Assembly: GCA_963580285.1 (NCBI GenBank)
Contig: OY757025.1
Span: forward strand, 122,656,742 to 122,720,741
DNA length: 64,000 nucleotides
Reading direction: 5' to 3'
From: Lucinisca nassula
Taxonomy: Eukaryota > Mollusca > Bivalvia > Lucinida > Lucinidae
Part shown: positions 30,440 through 41,420 of the stretch, one piece after another
Position numbering within the stretch: the first letter of the stretch is position 1
How the letters are laid out: each line of letters starts with the position of its first letter
Notes under the pieces: model-generated
Seen by the model: only the letters and a program-made list of their open reading frames with translations
What the model was told of the DNA's origin: nothing
The model's database searches: none
Made by a program: the position numbers and the translations under genes

Positions 30440-30655
30440 GTCACACAAGGTCAAAGGTCATTAGCCTCGTTTTATCTGGTGGGCAAAAGAACTTTCGGTT
30501 CCATACTCTACCGTTGATGTAGCACGAATTATTTTCTGTAATAACCTTTGTTAAATCGGCTTTCTATCAAGACTGTTTGCCACAAAACATTTTTGACATT
30601 AAACTGCTTCTTTTTCGTATAATATTGGATAGAAAATATACATGCTTTAATCTTA

Positions 30656-30984
30656 CACCTGTGGACACAAAAGCGTTCAAACTTTGATGAGCTTTATTTC
30701 ATTCTGACTTGAAACATCATTCAATATATCCCAACATCCTATCAACAGAAATAAATTCAAAACACCAGGTGGTGTACATTTCATTGCTGACTTCTGCACT
30801 GTCCAATCAAAATACATCTCAAATGCCAATCAGATATTGTTTTCCAAAATGAGACCAATCAATGGCTTGATCTAGTTTTAGAATTCTTTGATGAATGACA
30901 TTTGCTTGTCAAAACTAACTTGATGCAAAGGGATTCATTGAAAGTTATTTCATAGGAGTTTGAACGCTTTTGTGTCAACAGGTG
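30656..30984. mobile_element. 329-bp MITE with inverted ends and TA duplication
   Basis: The left end is CACCTGTGGACACAAAAGCG and the right end complemented is CACCTGTTGACACAAAAGCG, with pairing continuing for about 28 bp (TTCAAACT). Flanked by TA at 30654-30655 and 30985-30986. No coding sequence. Tc1/mariner-type target preference, so a transposase of that superfamily probably mobilised it. Confidence 0.9.
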
Positions 30985-31325
30985 TATTTCCATTCGTTAA
31001 ATAAAGCGCATCGACTACGTTTTGGCATGATGGTGGGTAGTTTTATAACACTTTTTAGGCAACAAAATGTGCGATAAAATGTCAGAAGAGACTGGTTCTT
31101 TATCATGTATTACTTCAAAAACACAAACTGACAAGGATCAGTTATTTTTTTGGAAAAGAAATGAGTTTAATCAGACGATACATATTCGAAATTCTCATTG
31201 ACACTGTACGGCAACAGTCATGTTTTGCCAACCAGATAAAAGAGTACCTCGACAGGGGAGGTAATTGGCGCATGCGCAGTGAAATGTAAACAAGGTCACG
31301 TGTCAAAACATTGGATCCGTCTATT

Positions 31326-31396
31326 AAGACAACCTTCGGGACTGTTCAAAAGTGGTCTTTAAGGCCACTTTTGAACCGTACCGAAGGTCGTCTCTT
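31326..31396. repeat. 71-bp palindrome
   Basis: AAGACAACCTTCGGGACTGT and TCAAAAGTGGTC pair with GGCCACTTTTGAACCGTAC and CGAAGGTCGTCTCTT. Confidence 0.8.
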
Positions 31397-32218
31397 ACCA
31401 GGCGACACTGTCTGAAGAAAACACAAAGAAGAACAACTGAAATTGTCTAAGCAGAATTAGTCTCTCATTTTTGATGTTCTTAATAGCGGAACTTTTCTGC
31501 ACTCGAATTACCAACATCTATCAACAAACAAGATGAGGAACTGTGAAGGAATGATCGACATGGGAACACCAGTAGCAAACCACCGGAAAAATTCTGTCAA
31601 AACCCGGACCCAACAGACTCATAAAATAGACTTTGTATTGACAAACTACAAGATGACACAGAGTCCACTATTGACCTGCGAAAGACTGAGAAAACCTGCT
31701 TGTTTTCATAAACGCTGATAAGTACACTGCTCGAATTATTTAAAGCAACGCTTAGTATTTTCCATTGAAAGCAGTTAAACGAGAACCGTATTTGTGGACC
31801 ATTTGTTTCCGACAAACATGTACTGTGGACAATAGCAGGTTGGAAACTACTGTATATAATAACTTTAACTTCATGTCGATTGATGAACAATCGACCAATC
31901 AACCAAAAAAGAAATGCAGACACGCCCAAAGATACGCAAAAGACAAACCGAAAGAACATTTTAGCATTATCCCGCTGCATAAATTAATTAAGTCATTCCC
32001 ATTGCTGATTATCAACCAATCAAATCGCTTGATATTATATATTTGTCCGATTCACAAGCTGCATGGCAAACAATGTAGAAGCCATCTGAAATAGATCTAC
32101 ACTGTTTTTCAAAGGTAGGAGTTGTCGTGAACAGCAGGGTAAAGGTTCAAATAAAACTATACACATCTGTATAACAGTGGCCATTGATTTTTTTTTTTAT
32201 CGCGGATGATGAAAATAA
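31397..32218. other. Unassigned; overlapping short open frames
   Basis: Open frames of about 110-127 codons occur on both strands (31597-31980 minus, 31765-32094 plus). They overlap each other, show no recognisable domain and are likely chance. Confidence 0.35.
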
Positions 32219-32497
32219 CATCACATGAACAAGTCCGTGAAATAAAGACGCCCCTAAACCCCATTTTATATAGAGAAAACTGGGGTTTATTGGGATGAAC
32301 ATTATTTTCCTTATTTCTGCTCCAAGACATAGGTTATGGGTACTCGTTAGAACCGCCTAAATGAGGCGGTTCTAACGAGCACAAAAAACCTATGTTTGGA
32401 GTATAAATGAGAAAATATAAAAAAAAATCATAAGAAAATATACCAATTTTTGAGGTTTGAAAAATGCACTATATCACACGGATGTGTTTTCGTAATG
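32219..32497 (-). repeat. Family A1 copy, complete
   Basis: CATCACATGAACAAGTCCG to GATGTGTTTTCGTAATG. Core GTTAGAACCGCCTAAATGAG. Confidence 0.9.
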
Positions 32498-32641
32498 AGA
32501 CGTGAGTTTAACAAATCCCAGTATTACATGTATGCAGAGAAAAAGTGGAATACAGAAGGATTTGAGCTTCTTCCCTTTGGTTCTTGGATGGAATGCCTTC
32601 GATTTCTGCGCATTGCCATCGATCACTTATATTTTGCAGTA

Positions 32642-32934
32642 CATAAACACGCCTATACAAGTGCATTGTAAACTTTATCACCGAAAAAAAAAACAAAAAA
32701 GAAAAACACAGAACTTGTATGGTAAAAAATTGTGTTTTTTTTCTTATTTCTCCTCAAAATATAGATTGTAGGTACTCGTTAGAACCGCCTGATCGAGGCG
32801 GTTCTAACGAGTACTCACAATCTATATTTAGAGCAGAAATAAGAAAAATAAAGTTAACCCCTGTAAACCGCAGTTTTATTGTATAAAAGTGGGGTTCAAA
32901 GGGTTCAAAATTATATAGACATGTTTTCGTGATA
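32642..32934 (+). repeat. Family A2 copy, complete
   Basis: CATAAACACGCCTATACAAG to ATAGACATGTTTTCGTGAT. Core GTTAGAACCGCCTGATCGAG. Confidence 0.88.
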
Positions 32935-33854
32935 CATAATTTTCCTAATCGTATAGGACAGTATACTCTTTGGAGATAATTTTGTATTTTTAGAAACGAA
33001 ATTAGTATATATGATACTTCCATTATAAGAGCTGTTGTTTTTCAAGCGAATCACCTCTTATGACGAAACTCTAAATGTTGAATCCTTTGGTGTCAGTTTT
33101 AATTCTGTTTTTTTATCCTCAATAAAATGTTGACTCTGTGATGAAAACGGATATTCCTTAATGCACCCTTGTCGTGCTGCAAAATGCATTAAGCCTTAAA
33201 GCGCAAATCACCACCTGGCAGACGGTATTCTCAAATATGAGCGGTGTTCGAAAAGTATCCGGAAAAGGTTCATGACTTATTTATTAATGCGAATATTAGG
33301 AACTGATACTTTGATATTCTATGCACATTAATCCAAAACAAAACCAAAAAAGATACAAATTGCTCTGATGCACAATTCACAGTCTCTTTGGCGACATCAG
33401 GAAACGTTGAGCGGGGCACATTTTTAAACTGTCACATGTATAGGTACCTTCAGAAAGCAAAAAAAAAAAAAAAACAAAAAAAAAAAACACAAAAAAACAC
33501 ACACACAAAAAAAAAACAACAACAAAAACCAGCAAACAAACATGTTCCCAACGTCAAAATCAGCTCATGTTTGACGTGACGCATCCGCGCCCTTTTGCAA
33601 AAGCCTACGCACCGTCAAAATGGCAAGTGAACGGCGCTGTTCAGTAAAGTTTTGTGTTTGAATTTGTAAACCAAAAACGGAGACACCCTGTATGATTACC
33701 GACACCTACGGTTTATGTTCAACGAAGAAAAGCACCCTAATGAGTGGTTCAACATATTAAATCAAAGCACTGAGAGTACTGGTGGGTCGATCGTCTCTGA
33801 GTGAGGGTTGGGAAAATAGCCCTGAGCTGAGAATCGAACTGTTCGTTTAACTTT
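32935..33854. other. Unassigned
   Basis: An A/C-rich tract lies at 33459-33540. No gene recognised. Confidence 0.5.
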
Positions 33855-33921
33855 AAGCAAGCACAGTAGAGCTGATCAGACATCGCGTTATGTGGCGTCT
33901 GATTATGTAGATTCTGTTTGC
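33855..33921. repeat. Family H palindrome, decayed
   Basis: AAGCAAGCACAGTAGAGCTG, TCAGACATCGCGTTATGTGG, CGTCTGATTATGTAGATTC. Confidence 0.7.
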
Positions 33922-33954
33922 CAATGCCCAAGTGAACGAGCACAGTCCACCCGC

Positions 33955-34104
33955 CCCCACACATCGGGGCTTGAATAAATAGATGAGCTGCATGATGCTT
34001 CCACGCAGAGCTGAAAGTCCCGTAACATTGGAAGTAACGTCTCCAAATGACCTAATAAGTATACAGTGTTGGCGGGGACGTTAAACCTTAAATCAAACAA
34101 ATGA
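33955..34104 (+). repeat. Family B copy with internal deletion
   Basis: The head (CCCACACATCGGGGCTTG to CACGCAGAGCTGAAA) is joined directly to the 3' part (GTCCCGTAACATTGGAAG to GGGGACGTTAAACC). About half of the element is missing. Confidence 0.8.
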
Positions 34105-34651
34105 GCACAGTCCAGAATTTTCTTCTTCCGCTGCGCTCTGACGTCTTAGGGTAGTACTTGGATTTTGTTCAACAGAGTAGGGAGGCTGCAAACGCAGCCC
34201 CTCCCATCTTTTGGAAATTATTTCAGATTTATACAGTTTTTCACCCTCTGCAAAATACCTGCAATTCGCATCCTCAACCCGCCCCTTTTCAGAGTCTGCG
34301 TAGGGCCCTGAATCATGTTCAAAACTGTTGTTGCATACATATGGCGAACAGTGCCGACCTGGTAAGAAGCAATGTTCTCTATATCCGATCTTGGTTTACG
34401 CTGTATGTCTACTAACGGTACCACCTATAAAGTCTGGGCTACTCATTTTTGCACTTAAACATTTCAGGGTTCTAAAATTAAGTTCTTAGCCAGCTAAGCC
34501 TTAATCTGTGAGGGAGCGGTTTTAAAACTTGTGCCCGAGATGGGTGTCGGCAAAAGGGAGATTGAAAATCACAGCGCCGCTGTTGTCAGATATGGCGCCT
34601 GTTCATTCAATTTTAATGTCACACTTCAAAATATATACAAACGGCATAAGG
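34105..34651. other. Unassigned sequence left of the large LINE
   Basis: No gene or repeat recognised. Confidence 0.5.
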
Positions 34652-34711
34652 AATTATTTTTCTTAGTAAATAAAAGGAAAATTAACCTTTTTTTCGACCA
34701 GAACGTCAACA
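34652..34711 (-). repeat. Long target-site duplication, left copy
   Basis: This 60-bp stretch (AATTATTTTTCTTAGTAAAT ... GACCAGAACGTCAACA) recurs at 41830-41889 with two substitutions. It directly abuts the (GATA)n end of the LINE, which makes it a target duplication, not part of the element. Confidence 0.88.
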
Positions 34712-35471
34712 GATAGATAGATATTCTTTATTTCCTCCAAGAAGGAGAGTTGTGCACGTAATAATAATAATGCAATACAATACATACATGGTAAGATAGG
34801 GAAAGAGAAAAAGAACAAAAAATACAACAAAGGAGTTAGCAGTAAAGAGCGCATGCATAAAGTGGAAATAATACAATGTTATGACCCATCATGTGGTCTT
34901 AATATAATAACCGAGTATTCCCGTTCCACCCATCCTTACCGAAACGAAATATAAGAATGAGGGAGGTAGAGAAGTACGGTATTATATAAATAATATATTA
35001 CAGCCGAAAATATCATATAAGGAAAGTGGGGCCTACCTGGAAATACCTTATCATTGTATTCCCTCGTAGACTATGCATACTCGCCAGAACGATCATAATT
35101 ACATGTAGAAGGCTCCGGCGTGCTCCCAAAATCCATATACGATTCTCAGGAATACAAATATTTGTGTGTATCATAGAAAACAACATTTTTATGTATGCAT
35201 ATATGAGTATGCTTTCCGTATAATATGGTGAAATATAAAATATAAACCTAGAAGTTATAGACTCTGTAGAGCGTGTCAAATAACCCAGCATCCAAAACTC
35301 GTCCGTTTTTTGTTGTTGTTGTTTTTGCATTTACGGCCCTTTGAAGACCACCATGACCACCTTGAGCCGATCATCAGTCAAAGGTTGACGAAAACCAGAG
35401 TACCTCAAATATTCAACTATAATGTTGCATACTATAGAGAAGCCACTTAAACTGATGGTGAATAACTTGTG
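34712..35471 (-). other. LINE 3' untranslated region
   Basis: 760 bp after the ORF2 stop. It ends in an AATAAA-containing stretch and an ATCT microsatellite tail, the likely site of target-primed initiation. A TTTGTTGTTGTTGTT-type tract lies at about 35309-35325 on the plus strand. Confidence 0.8.
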
Positions 35472-38400
35472 TTATGAGATTACACTATAAGAACAATACA
35501 CCCGCCACAAATTGTGCAAATTACGAATACAAATAACCCTAAACTGTTCGCTCCTCTCAGACAAGAGCTGATTTAATTCTTGGCAGTCTGATCCAAGAAA
35601 AATATTGCTCAACGCAATTTTACTCTGTATACTAAGATACATGTAAACATCAGAACCAAGAGTGTGAATTTCTTGCCAAAACATGAGTCGTTGCCACAAT
35701 AAACATAAACAGTCATGAATACAATGATCTACTATATTGTCATAATTGCAGTGGCAATAACTGCAAACATCTGTTTGGTTTATTGTACACACTTTTGAAA
35801 TAAGCTGTATCACTGTGATACACGGTTTTAATAACTTTCGATTTTCTAGTGAGAAGGTCCACAACCAATGCGTTCTGAACTCACTGTGCACCATACTAAA
35901 TCTTTGAAATTCTGGTGTCAAAATTCTATTATACCATGCCTGTGTGGCAGCCTGGTGTACGTTAACTTTAATGGTATGTTTCCATGTACATGTACATTTA
36001 CTAGGAAATATACCATCTTGAAGATACTTGTCAAGAATGTGATTAAGCTGATACTTTCTTAACAAACGATCTATATCTGGAATGAAGCCCAACTGTTTAG
36101 CTGGGGTAATTTTGTATGCCGTTAACCTGTTTAGAAATAAAGACTTTGCCCAAAAGTTGGAGTTCAGTCTACAAAGCTGACCAAAAAGAATTAATTTTTT
36201 CAAATCAATTTCTACTTCGATCGGAAAAAAAGCTAATAAGCTCAATGCCACGTCTGTTCGGGTGCGCATTCCAAGAGATTGCATTTCCTTGATACAAAAA
36301 CGATGAGCCCGTTCCAACTTCAGGATTTCAGTTGGCGTTAACGTATTCCAATGTTCGCATCCGTATAAGGCTTTTGGGAGAACCACTGCATTATAAATCT
36401 TCTTGCATGTGAGAGGATGCAATGTATCCTGATAAAATATACCACTTTTTACCAAACTGAAAAATGTACCTTTCAATTTATCAGTTGCGTTTTTAATGTT
36501 TGGTTCCAGTTTCAGATACTTGTTATTGTAGACACCAAGATGTTTATAATTCTCTTCCTCTTCTATCTGACTATTTCCTAGCAGCCATAAGCGATCGGAT
36601 CGAATATACTCATATTTAGACTCATTATATACAATAACGGAGCATTTCAGTGGTGCATATTCATAACGCCATCTGCAGGAATATCTATAACAGATCTTTA
36701 ATAATTCATCTAGACCCTTTTTGGATAACGAAGCCAAAAGCATATCGTCGGCTACGGCAGGACAGCATATATTATAACCAAACATTTTCAACCCAGCCGT
36801 ACATTTACTCAATTCTTCAAGCAAGTCATTTGCGAAACATAGATAAAGGAAGGGAGACAACACGCCACCCTGTCGAGTACCTTGCAATATATCAAACCAT
36901 TCAGACTTATGCCCCTTATACAATACACAGCTCGTCATATCTCTGTGCAGTTCAATGACTATTTTTAGTAAACCTGGACTTAAACCCATTTCATAGAGCT
37001 TCAGGAAGAGACCTGAATGCCACACCCTGTCAAATGCCTTCTGTACATCAAGATAGCAGACATAGAGCTTACTGCGATTCTCTCTTGCGTAGAGAATGCA
37101 TTCACGTAGCATAGCAGATGTCATGTTGCAGCCAACATTTGGTCTGAAGCCTCCTTGAAGCCAATTAAGGGGTTTAGTAATACTAGTTTCTACCTTTTCC
37201 AGCAGTATTCTTTCAAACAATTTCAGAATAGCAGATGACAAAGTAATTGCGCGGTAGTTGTTAGGATCAGTTTTGGTTTTACCACCACCTTTATGGAGGG
37301 TAATAATAACACCCTGCTTTAAGGATTTAGGAATGTACCCACATTTATAAATTTCAGTGTAAAAAGCTGCTAACTGGTCATACAGAACGGGCCCACCGTT
37401 TAACAAATGCTCATTGCAGACTCGGTCATAGCCACAAGCCTTTTTTAGTTTCAGTCTTTTGATCGCGGTCCTAACCTCATCTACCGATATGCATACCGTG
37501 TCCCTCCCCGTGCAGGATGAAACCGTATCGGTTATGGATTTTACCCTCTGCTCAACATGGGCCTGGAAAACAGTGTCGAAATGGTCACGCTGTACATCTG
37601 AATACAGTTCTCGAAAATACAGACCCCAGCCAGAAACTATTTCAGCGGGGTCACGACAAACAACGTCACGAAATTTTATTTCACAACCAGCGCTGGTATT
37701 AGACGTTTTCCGCCTATAATTTACCCTTTTCCAGAAAACTGCGCTGTCAAGTTCAGCAGCTTGATCAATTTCTGAATTTAATTCAATCAGATAATTTTCC
37801 GCACATCTTCGGTGATGTGCGCGAAATAAAGCTTTAGCAGATTTGTAGTCTTTGTACGTCTCAAACTGCACCCCCCTTGGTCGCCCCTGCGCTATCCAAT
37901 TGCGCCTTTTTCCCCTCATGGCTGCATGAAGATCTTTCAAGACCCTATCCCAGTAGGGTTTCAAGTAAGGTTTAAACTTGGTTTTAGGCAATGTTGTATC
38001 TGAAGCTTTTATTATACAATGGACAAGATGTGTATATTTTCTATCAAGATGTTCTGTTGTTCTTACTTCCTCACTATTATAATTTTCGAACAGCAGATTT
38101 TCTAGCTCAGATCTATACAACTGTAATGTTTCATCACTTAGCTTACCCCATTTAATATGTGTTGGAAATGAAAAATTATTGGTATCTAGAGTATCTGACG
38201 GGACAGAGACACTGCAAACAATCGGCAGATGCCTAGAAACATTCAAAACATTATCGCCCATTATTTCACAAGATAAAACTGTATCTATCCTTTCCATCGG
38301 CAAGAAAAAATGGTCGATAAGAGATTCATAAAGATCGCCGTACGAAATAAAACTTGAATCAGCACCAATGCATGTTGGCAATGTATTTATTGCCACCATG

Positions 38401-38951
38401 TTATGGGTGTGCATCAGATTAAGTAAGCACCTTCCACGAATATCGGTGTTCTTTATGAATCTTTTACCTTGCAGATGAGCGTTGAAGTCACCCATTACAA
38501 TTACCAAACCTGTATGGCTATACGTGCTGATTATAACATGTAAACTATCTATAAAATCTCTATATACGATAATAGGGTATCTACTACATGGAGCATAAAC
38601 CTGTAAAAGATATATAAAAAGGTTTTCAGTCACTCTATATCTTATACCACATATGCGATCGCTGTCTATATCTAAGGGTGTTACATACTCATTAAGAGCT
38701 CTGTGCCACAATACGGCAACCCCACCTTTACCCACTTTTCGCCTGCTCGGTGTGTTCAGACTAGTATCACAAACACCGTATCCAGTATAATCACAGCTGA
38801 TTGTATCTAAAAAGTGTAAGTTTTGAGGATAAAGCCAATGTTCAGACACGCCAAGAAAGTGTATGTGTTTCTTTTCTAGTAACTCCTCGGCATATGAGGC
38901 ACTAGACATTATGCCAGTTGCGTTCCACGAAGCAATGTTAAGGGAGAGCAT
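35472..38951 (-). CDS. LINE ORF2: APE endonuclease and reverse transcriptase
   Basis: 1159 residues from the ATG at 38951 (MLSLNIASWN). The open frame reaches eight codons upstream to a GTG, but a eukaryotic start favours this ATG, 30 bp after the ORF1 stop. Residues about 1-250 form an APE-type endonuclease with N10, E37 (GVSEHWL), D155/N157 (MGDFNAH) and LIDHFF. The terminal motif normally S-D-H reads S239-R240-H241 (NVSRHLP), an unusual loss of the aspartate. Residues about 505-800 are the RT, with D635 (YLDVQKAFDRVWH), GTRQGGVLSPFL and D735/D736 (AVADDMLLAS). A C-terminal Cys/His motif is at about 1063-1081 (CSYCHCNYDNIVDHCIHDC). Family role: nick the target DNA and copy the RNA in place by target-primed reverse transcription. 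No internal stops. Confidence 0.95.
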   Translation of the reverse strand: MLSLNIASWNATGIMSSASYAEELLEKKHIHFLGVSEHWLYPQNLHFLDTISCDYTGYGVCDTSLNTPSRRKVGKGGVAVLWHRALNEYVTPLDIDSDRICGIRYRVTENLFIYLLQVYAPCSRYPIIVYRDFIDSLHVIISTYSHTGLVIVMGDFNAHLQGKRFIKNTDIRGRCLLNLMHTHNMVAINTLPTCIGADSSFISYGDLYESLIDHFFLPMERIDTVLSCEIMGDNVLNVSRHLPIVCSVSVPSDTLDTNNFSFPTHIKWGKLSDETLQLYRSELENLLFENYNSEEVRTTEHLDRKYTHLVHCIIKASDTTLPKTKFKPYLKPYWDRVLKDLHAAMRGKRRNWIAQGRPRGVQFETYKDYKSAKALFRAHHRRCAENYLIELNSEIDQAAELDSAVFWKRVNYRRKTSNTSAGCEIKFRDVVCRDPAEIVSGWGLYFRELYSDVQRDHFDTVFQAHVEQRVKSITDTVSSCTGRDTVCISVDEVRTAIKRLKLKKACGYDRVCNEHLLNGGPVLYDQLAAFYTEIYKCGYIPKSLKQGVIITLHKGGGKTKTDPNNYRAITLSSAILKLFERILLEKVETSITKPLNWLQGGFRPNVGCNMTSAMLRECILYARENRSKLYVCYLDVQKAFDRVWHSGLFLKLYEMGLSPGLLKIVIELHRDMTSCVLYKGHKSEWFDILQGTRQGGVLSPFLYLCFANDLLEELSKCTAGLKMFGYNICCPAVADDMLLASLSKKGLDELLKICYRYSCRWRYEYAPLKCSVIVYNESKYEYIRSDRLWLLGNSQIEEEENYKHLGVYNNKYLKLEPNIKNATDKLKGTFFSLVKSGIFYQDTLHPLTCKKIYNAVVLPKALYGCEHWNTLTPTEILKLERAHRFCIKEMQSLGMRTRTDVALSLLAFFPIEVEIDLKKLILFGQLCRLNSNFWAKSLFLNRLTAYKITPAKQLGFIPDIDRLLRKYQLNHILDKYLQDGIFPSKCTCTWKHTIKVNVHQAATQAWYNRILTPEFQRFSMVHSEFRTHWLWTFSLENRKLLKPCITVIQLISKVCTINQTDVCSYCHCNYDNIVDHCIHDCLCLLWQRLMFWQEIHTLGSDVYMYLSIQSKIALSNIFLGSDCQELNQLLSERSEQFRVICIRNLHNLWRVYCSYSVIS

Positions 38952-38981
38952 TATATAGAAAAAGATAAGTGGCACAAGGAA

Positions 38982-41420
38982 TCAATGAGCACCGGCATCA
39001 TCCCCACAACCGCTCACTCTATAGCTACCCACAGTCTGAGAATTTTCATACGAGTCTCTGACAGTATAGTCATAGCTATGCATATTCGATGTTATTTTGT
39101 TTCTATATTGATTTTTCGTGAGCCAAGGTCTACAAGATATGCCACGAGGCCAGAATCCTCTCTCAAGTACCTTACTAGCATGCTCAGCATCCACGTTTAG
39201 CCTCACAACGGCTTTATTATGTTTTTCGTACCGACGTATGCTTACCCAGCTAACATGAACACCGTTAGCTTTAACATAATGACTCAGTTTCGTTTCCGAT
39301 ATACTGGGTTTAAAACCACCTACATAGAAACGCTTGCTTCTACGTCGAATGTACTTTTGAAAATCGTCGTCACAGTCATCGCCATCGGTCTGAAGAGGTT
39401 CAGTCCTATGACGTTGAGTGTGGCTACCTTGCCTAGAAGCAGAGCGTTCACCATTTCTGTCTGAAATAAGCACTGGTATATTAGAATTAGAATTGGTAAC
39501 GCGCTCATTATGCTTGTCATGAGTATTTGCTTTAAGCATATCACTGTAAGACCTCTCTTGAGGGGTTTCAAAACGATTTTGTACCGGACATGGATACGAG
39601 TATGTGGAACTCATACAGGGTAGTTCTGATACAGGTCGGAAATTAGAATCCATATCATGAACGTTATGTTCTTCAAAACCACATGATGTCGGCGCTTTAG
39701 CCAATACTATTGGATCAATAGGAATCAAATGCGGACGGGAACAGTCATTTACAGGAGAATGTTTTGATCCAAAGCTTTCATTAATAATGGAAGGCAGAGT
39801 TCCTGGCATAGTGTTGCCTTGAAGATTTGCTGTGTCATCACAGTCCTGCACTACACTTTGCTGAGGTATATGTGTTTCAGTTGGAATTTTCATGTCATTT
39901 CTACAGTCAATAAGTGCCTCATCCATACAATTATGATGCGATACAGGTGAGAAGTCAATCAAGTTTACCAAGTTTCCGCTCCCGGGAGGACGAGGAGGTG
40001 GAATAAATGAAGGCAAGGGTGGTGGAGGCTGAACCACAACGTTATCGCCAAACGTAACAATTTTATTTTGAAGGTGTTTCAGTGGCATCCTCTTTATACG
40101 TTGTGAATTGGGAGATCGATATAATGCCGTACCACCAAACACGACGTCCTTGCCAATAGAATCTTTACAGTTGGCGCTCGAAGGCTCGCTCATTGACGAC
40201 TTTTCCACAGTGAACGATCGGTTAGTTTCTTCAGTAGAACGGTGATTGATATGATCGCCTACCGGTTCTGATTCATGTCCACTGGAAACAGACATGGATT
40301 CATCATTCCTGACAGAAATGACTGGACTCCGAGAAATATTTTTCTGACTGATTTTATTTTCCATTTTTGAAACTCTTTTTTCGAGTTTTTCAAAATATGA
40401 GAAATTTTCCTTTATTGACCGATATTGTACTTCTACGGTATCGTCAACTGATCTGAGTTCTGTTCGTATTTGTTTAATTTCACTCTTAACATTTGCCACG
40501 CCATTTGATTTGTCGTTATTGATTCGGTCAACCAATAGGTGAATTTCAGATATTGTCTCTGAGTTTTTCTTAACACTATTTGCAGCAGATAATAAGTCAG
40601 ATTTGAGTGTTTTAACTTCATTCTTGATCAGTTTTAACTCAGATGTATATTCACTATGATAAGAGCTATTTTCCTGCTTCAGGAGTAGAATATCGGCTTG
40701 CATATTGGATATAAGATTCCGTAGCAGGGTCAGTTCTACGTCACAACTATTGGATTTTGAGTTAATTATGCTTTGAATTTCACCTCCAGTTGTTAAATCT
40801 CCACATACGCTTTCATTTTGAGAACAGAGTTTTGAAACACTGAGAAGTTCTTTCATATCTTCGAATGGAGCGCCATCTATCACAGAAATCAAGACATAAA
40901 TGTCATTGCACAATTTATTTCCTATCCCTTCACCAATTTTAGTATTTTTTCGCTTTTTCAGTTCTGATGCTGGCGCAAACGGAAATTCTTCTAGACATTT
41001 TAACTCACTGAACAAATTATTACGAATGTTATACAGTTCAGCATCGCTGGAGCTATTGTCAGTAAGGAGTTTAGAGAGAAACAGCTCCTTTGGAAGGTCC
41101 CTGTACATTTGTACAAGCTTTTCGGAGACACCTGATGACTGAAGAATTTCATTATATACATCTTCAACGTTATCATTTGTAACGTTGACCAGTTGTCTCG
41201 AGGGTATGTAAAAATTTGATGTCAGCAGTTTTTGCGCACAATCAATATGACTATCCTCAATGTCACAGAAATTTTCCTGTGATCGCACAGTGTTAACCAC
41301 TATTTCTTCAAAATCATCTTTTTCTAGAGAATATACATGCTTGACATTTGTCTGATCTGTATCATCATCATCATTCGCCAGTATTACGGGCTTCAGATTA
41401 GCTAACTGCCTGTCATTCAT
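38982..41420 (-). CDS. LINE ORF1 protein (coiled coil, RRM-like C-terminus)
   Basis: 812 residues from the ATG at 41420 (MNDRQLANLKPV). An acidic N-terminus (DDDDTD) is followed by a heptad-like coiled coil at about 228-360 (SELKLIKNEVKTLKSDLL, KLEKRVSKMENKI). A serine-rich linker contains a proline run at about 463-482 (VVQPPPPLPSFIPPP). A folded domain at about 695-768 starts FYVGGFKPSISETKL and ends FWPRGISCRPWL; it looks RRM-like and is shared, as I recall, by ORF1s of other mollusc LINEs. No CCHC knuckle is seen. Expected role: trimerise, bind the element RNA and act as chaperone in the RNP. Ends 30 bp before the ORF2 ATG, so ORF2 may need reinitiation. Confidence 0.88.
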   Translation of the reverse strand: MNDRQLANLKPVILANDDDDTDQTNVKHVYSLEKDDFEEIVVNTVRSQENFCDIEDSHIDCAQKLLTSNFYIPSRQLVNVTNDNVEDVYNEILQSSGVSEKLVQMYRDLPKELFLSKLLTDNSSSDAELYNIRNNLFSELKCLEEFPFAPASELKKRKNTKIGEGIGNKLCNDIYVLISVIDGAPFEDMKELLSVSKLCSQNESVCGDLTTGGEIQSIINSKSNSCDVELTLLRNLISNMQADILLLKQENSSYHSEYTSELKLIKNEVKTLKSDLLSAANSVKKNSETISEIHLLVDRINNDKSNGVANVKSEIKQIRTELRSVDDTVEVQYRSIKENFSYFEKLEKRVSKMENKISQKNISRSPVISVRNDESMSVSSGHESEPVGDHINHRSTEETNRSFTVEKSSMSEPSSANCKDSIGKDVVFGGTALYRSPNSQRIKRMPLKHLQNKIVTFGDNVVVQPPPPLPSFIPPPRPPGSGNLVNLIDFSPVSHHNCMDEALIDCRNDMKIPTETHIPQQSVVQDCDDTANLQGNTMPGTLPSIINESFGSKHSPVNDCSRPHLIPIDPIVLAKAPTSCGFEEHNVHDMDSNFRPVSELPCMSSTYSYPCPVQNRFETPQERSYSDMLKANTHDKHNERVTNSNSNIPVLISDRNGERSASRQGSHTQRHRTEPLQTDGDDCDDDFQKYIRRRSKRFYVGGFKPSISETKLSHYVKANGVHVSWVSIRRYEKHNKAVVRLNVDAEHASKVLERGFWPRGISCRPWLTKNQYRNKITSNMHSYDYTVRDSYENSQTVGSYRVSGCGDDAGAH

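Noticed and set aside
31597..31980. 127-codon minus-strand membrane protein
   Set aside because: It overlaps another open frame on the opposite strand and has no recognisable family; composition fits AT-rich chance.
38952..38975. GTG start for ORF2 giving eight extra residues
   Set aside because: A eukaryotic start should be ATG; the first is at 38951, directly before the conserved SLNIASWN motif.
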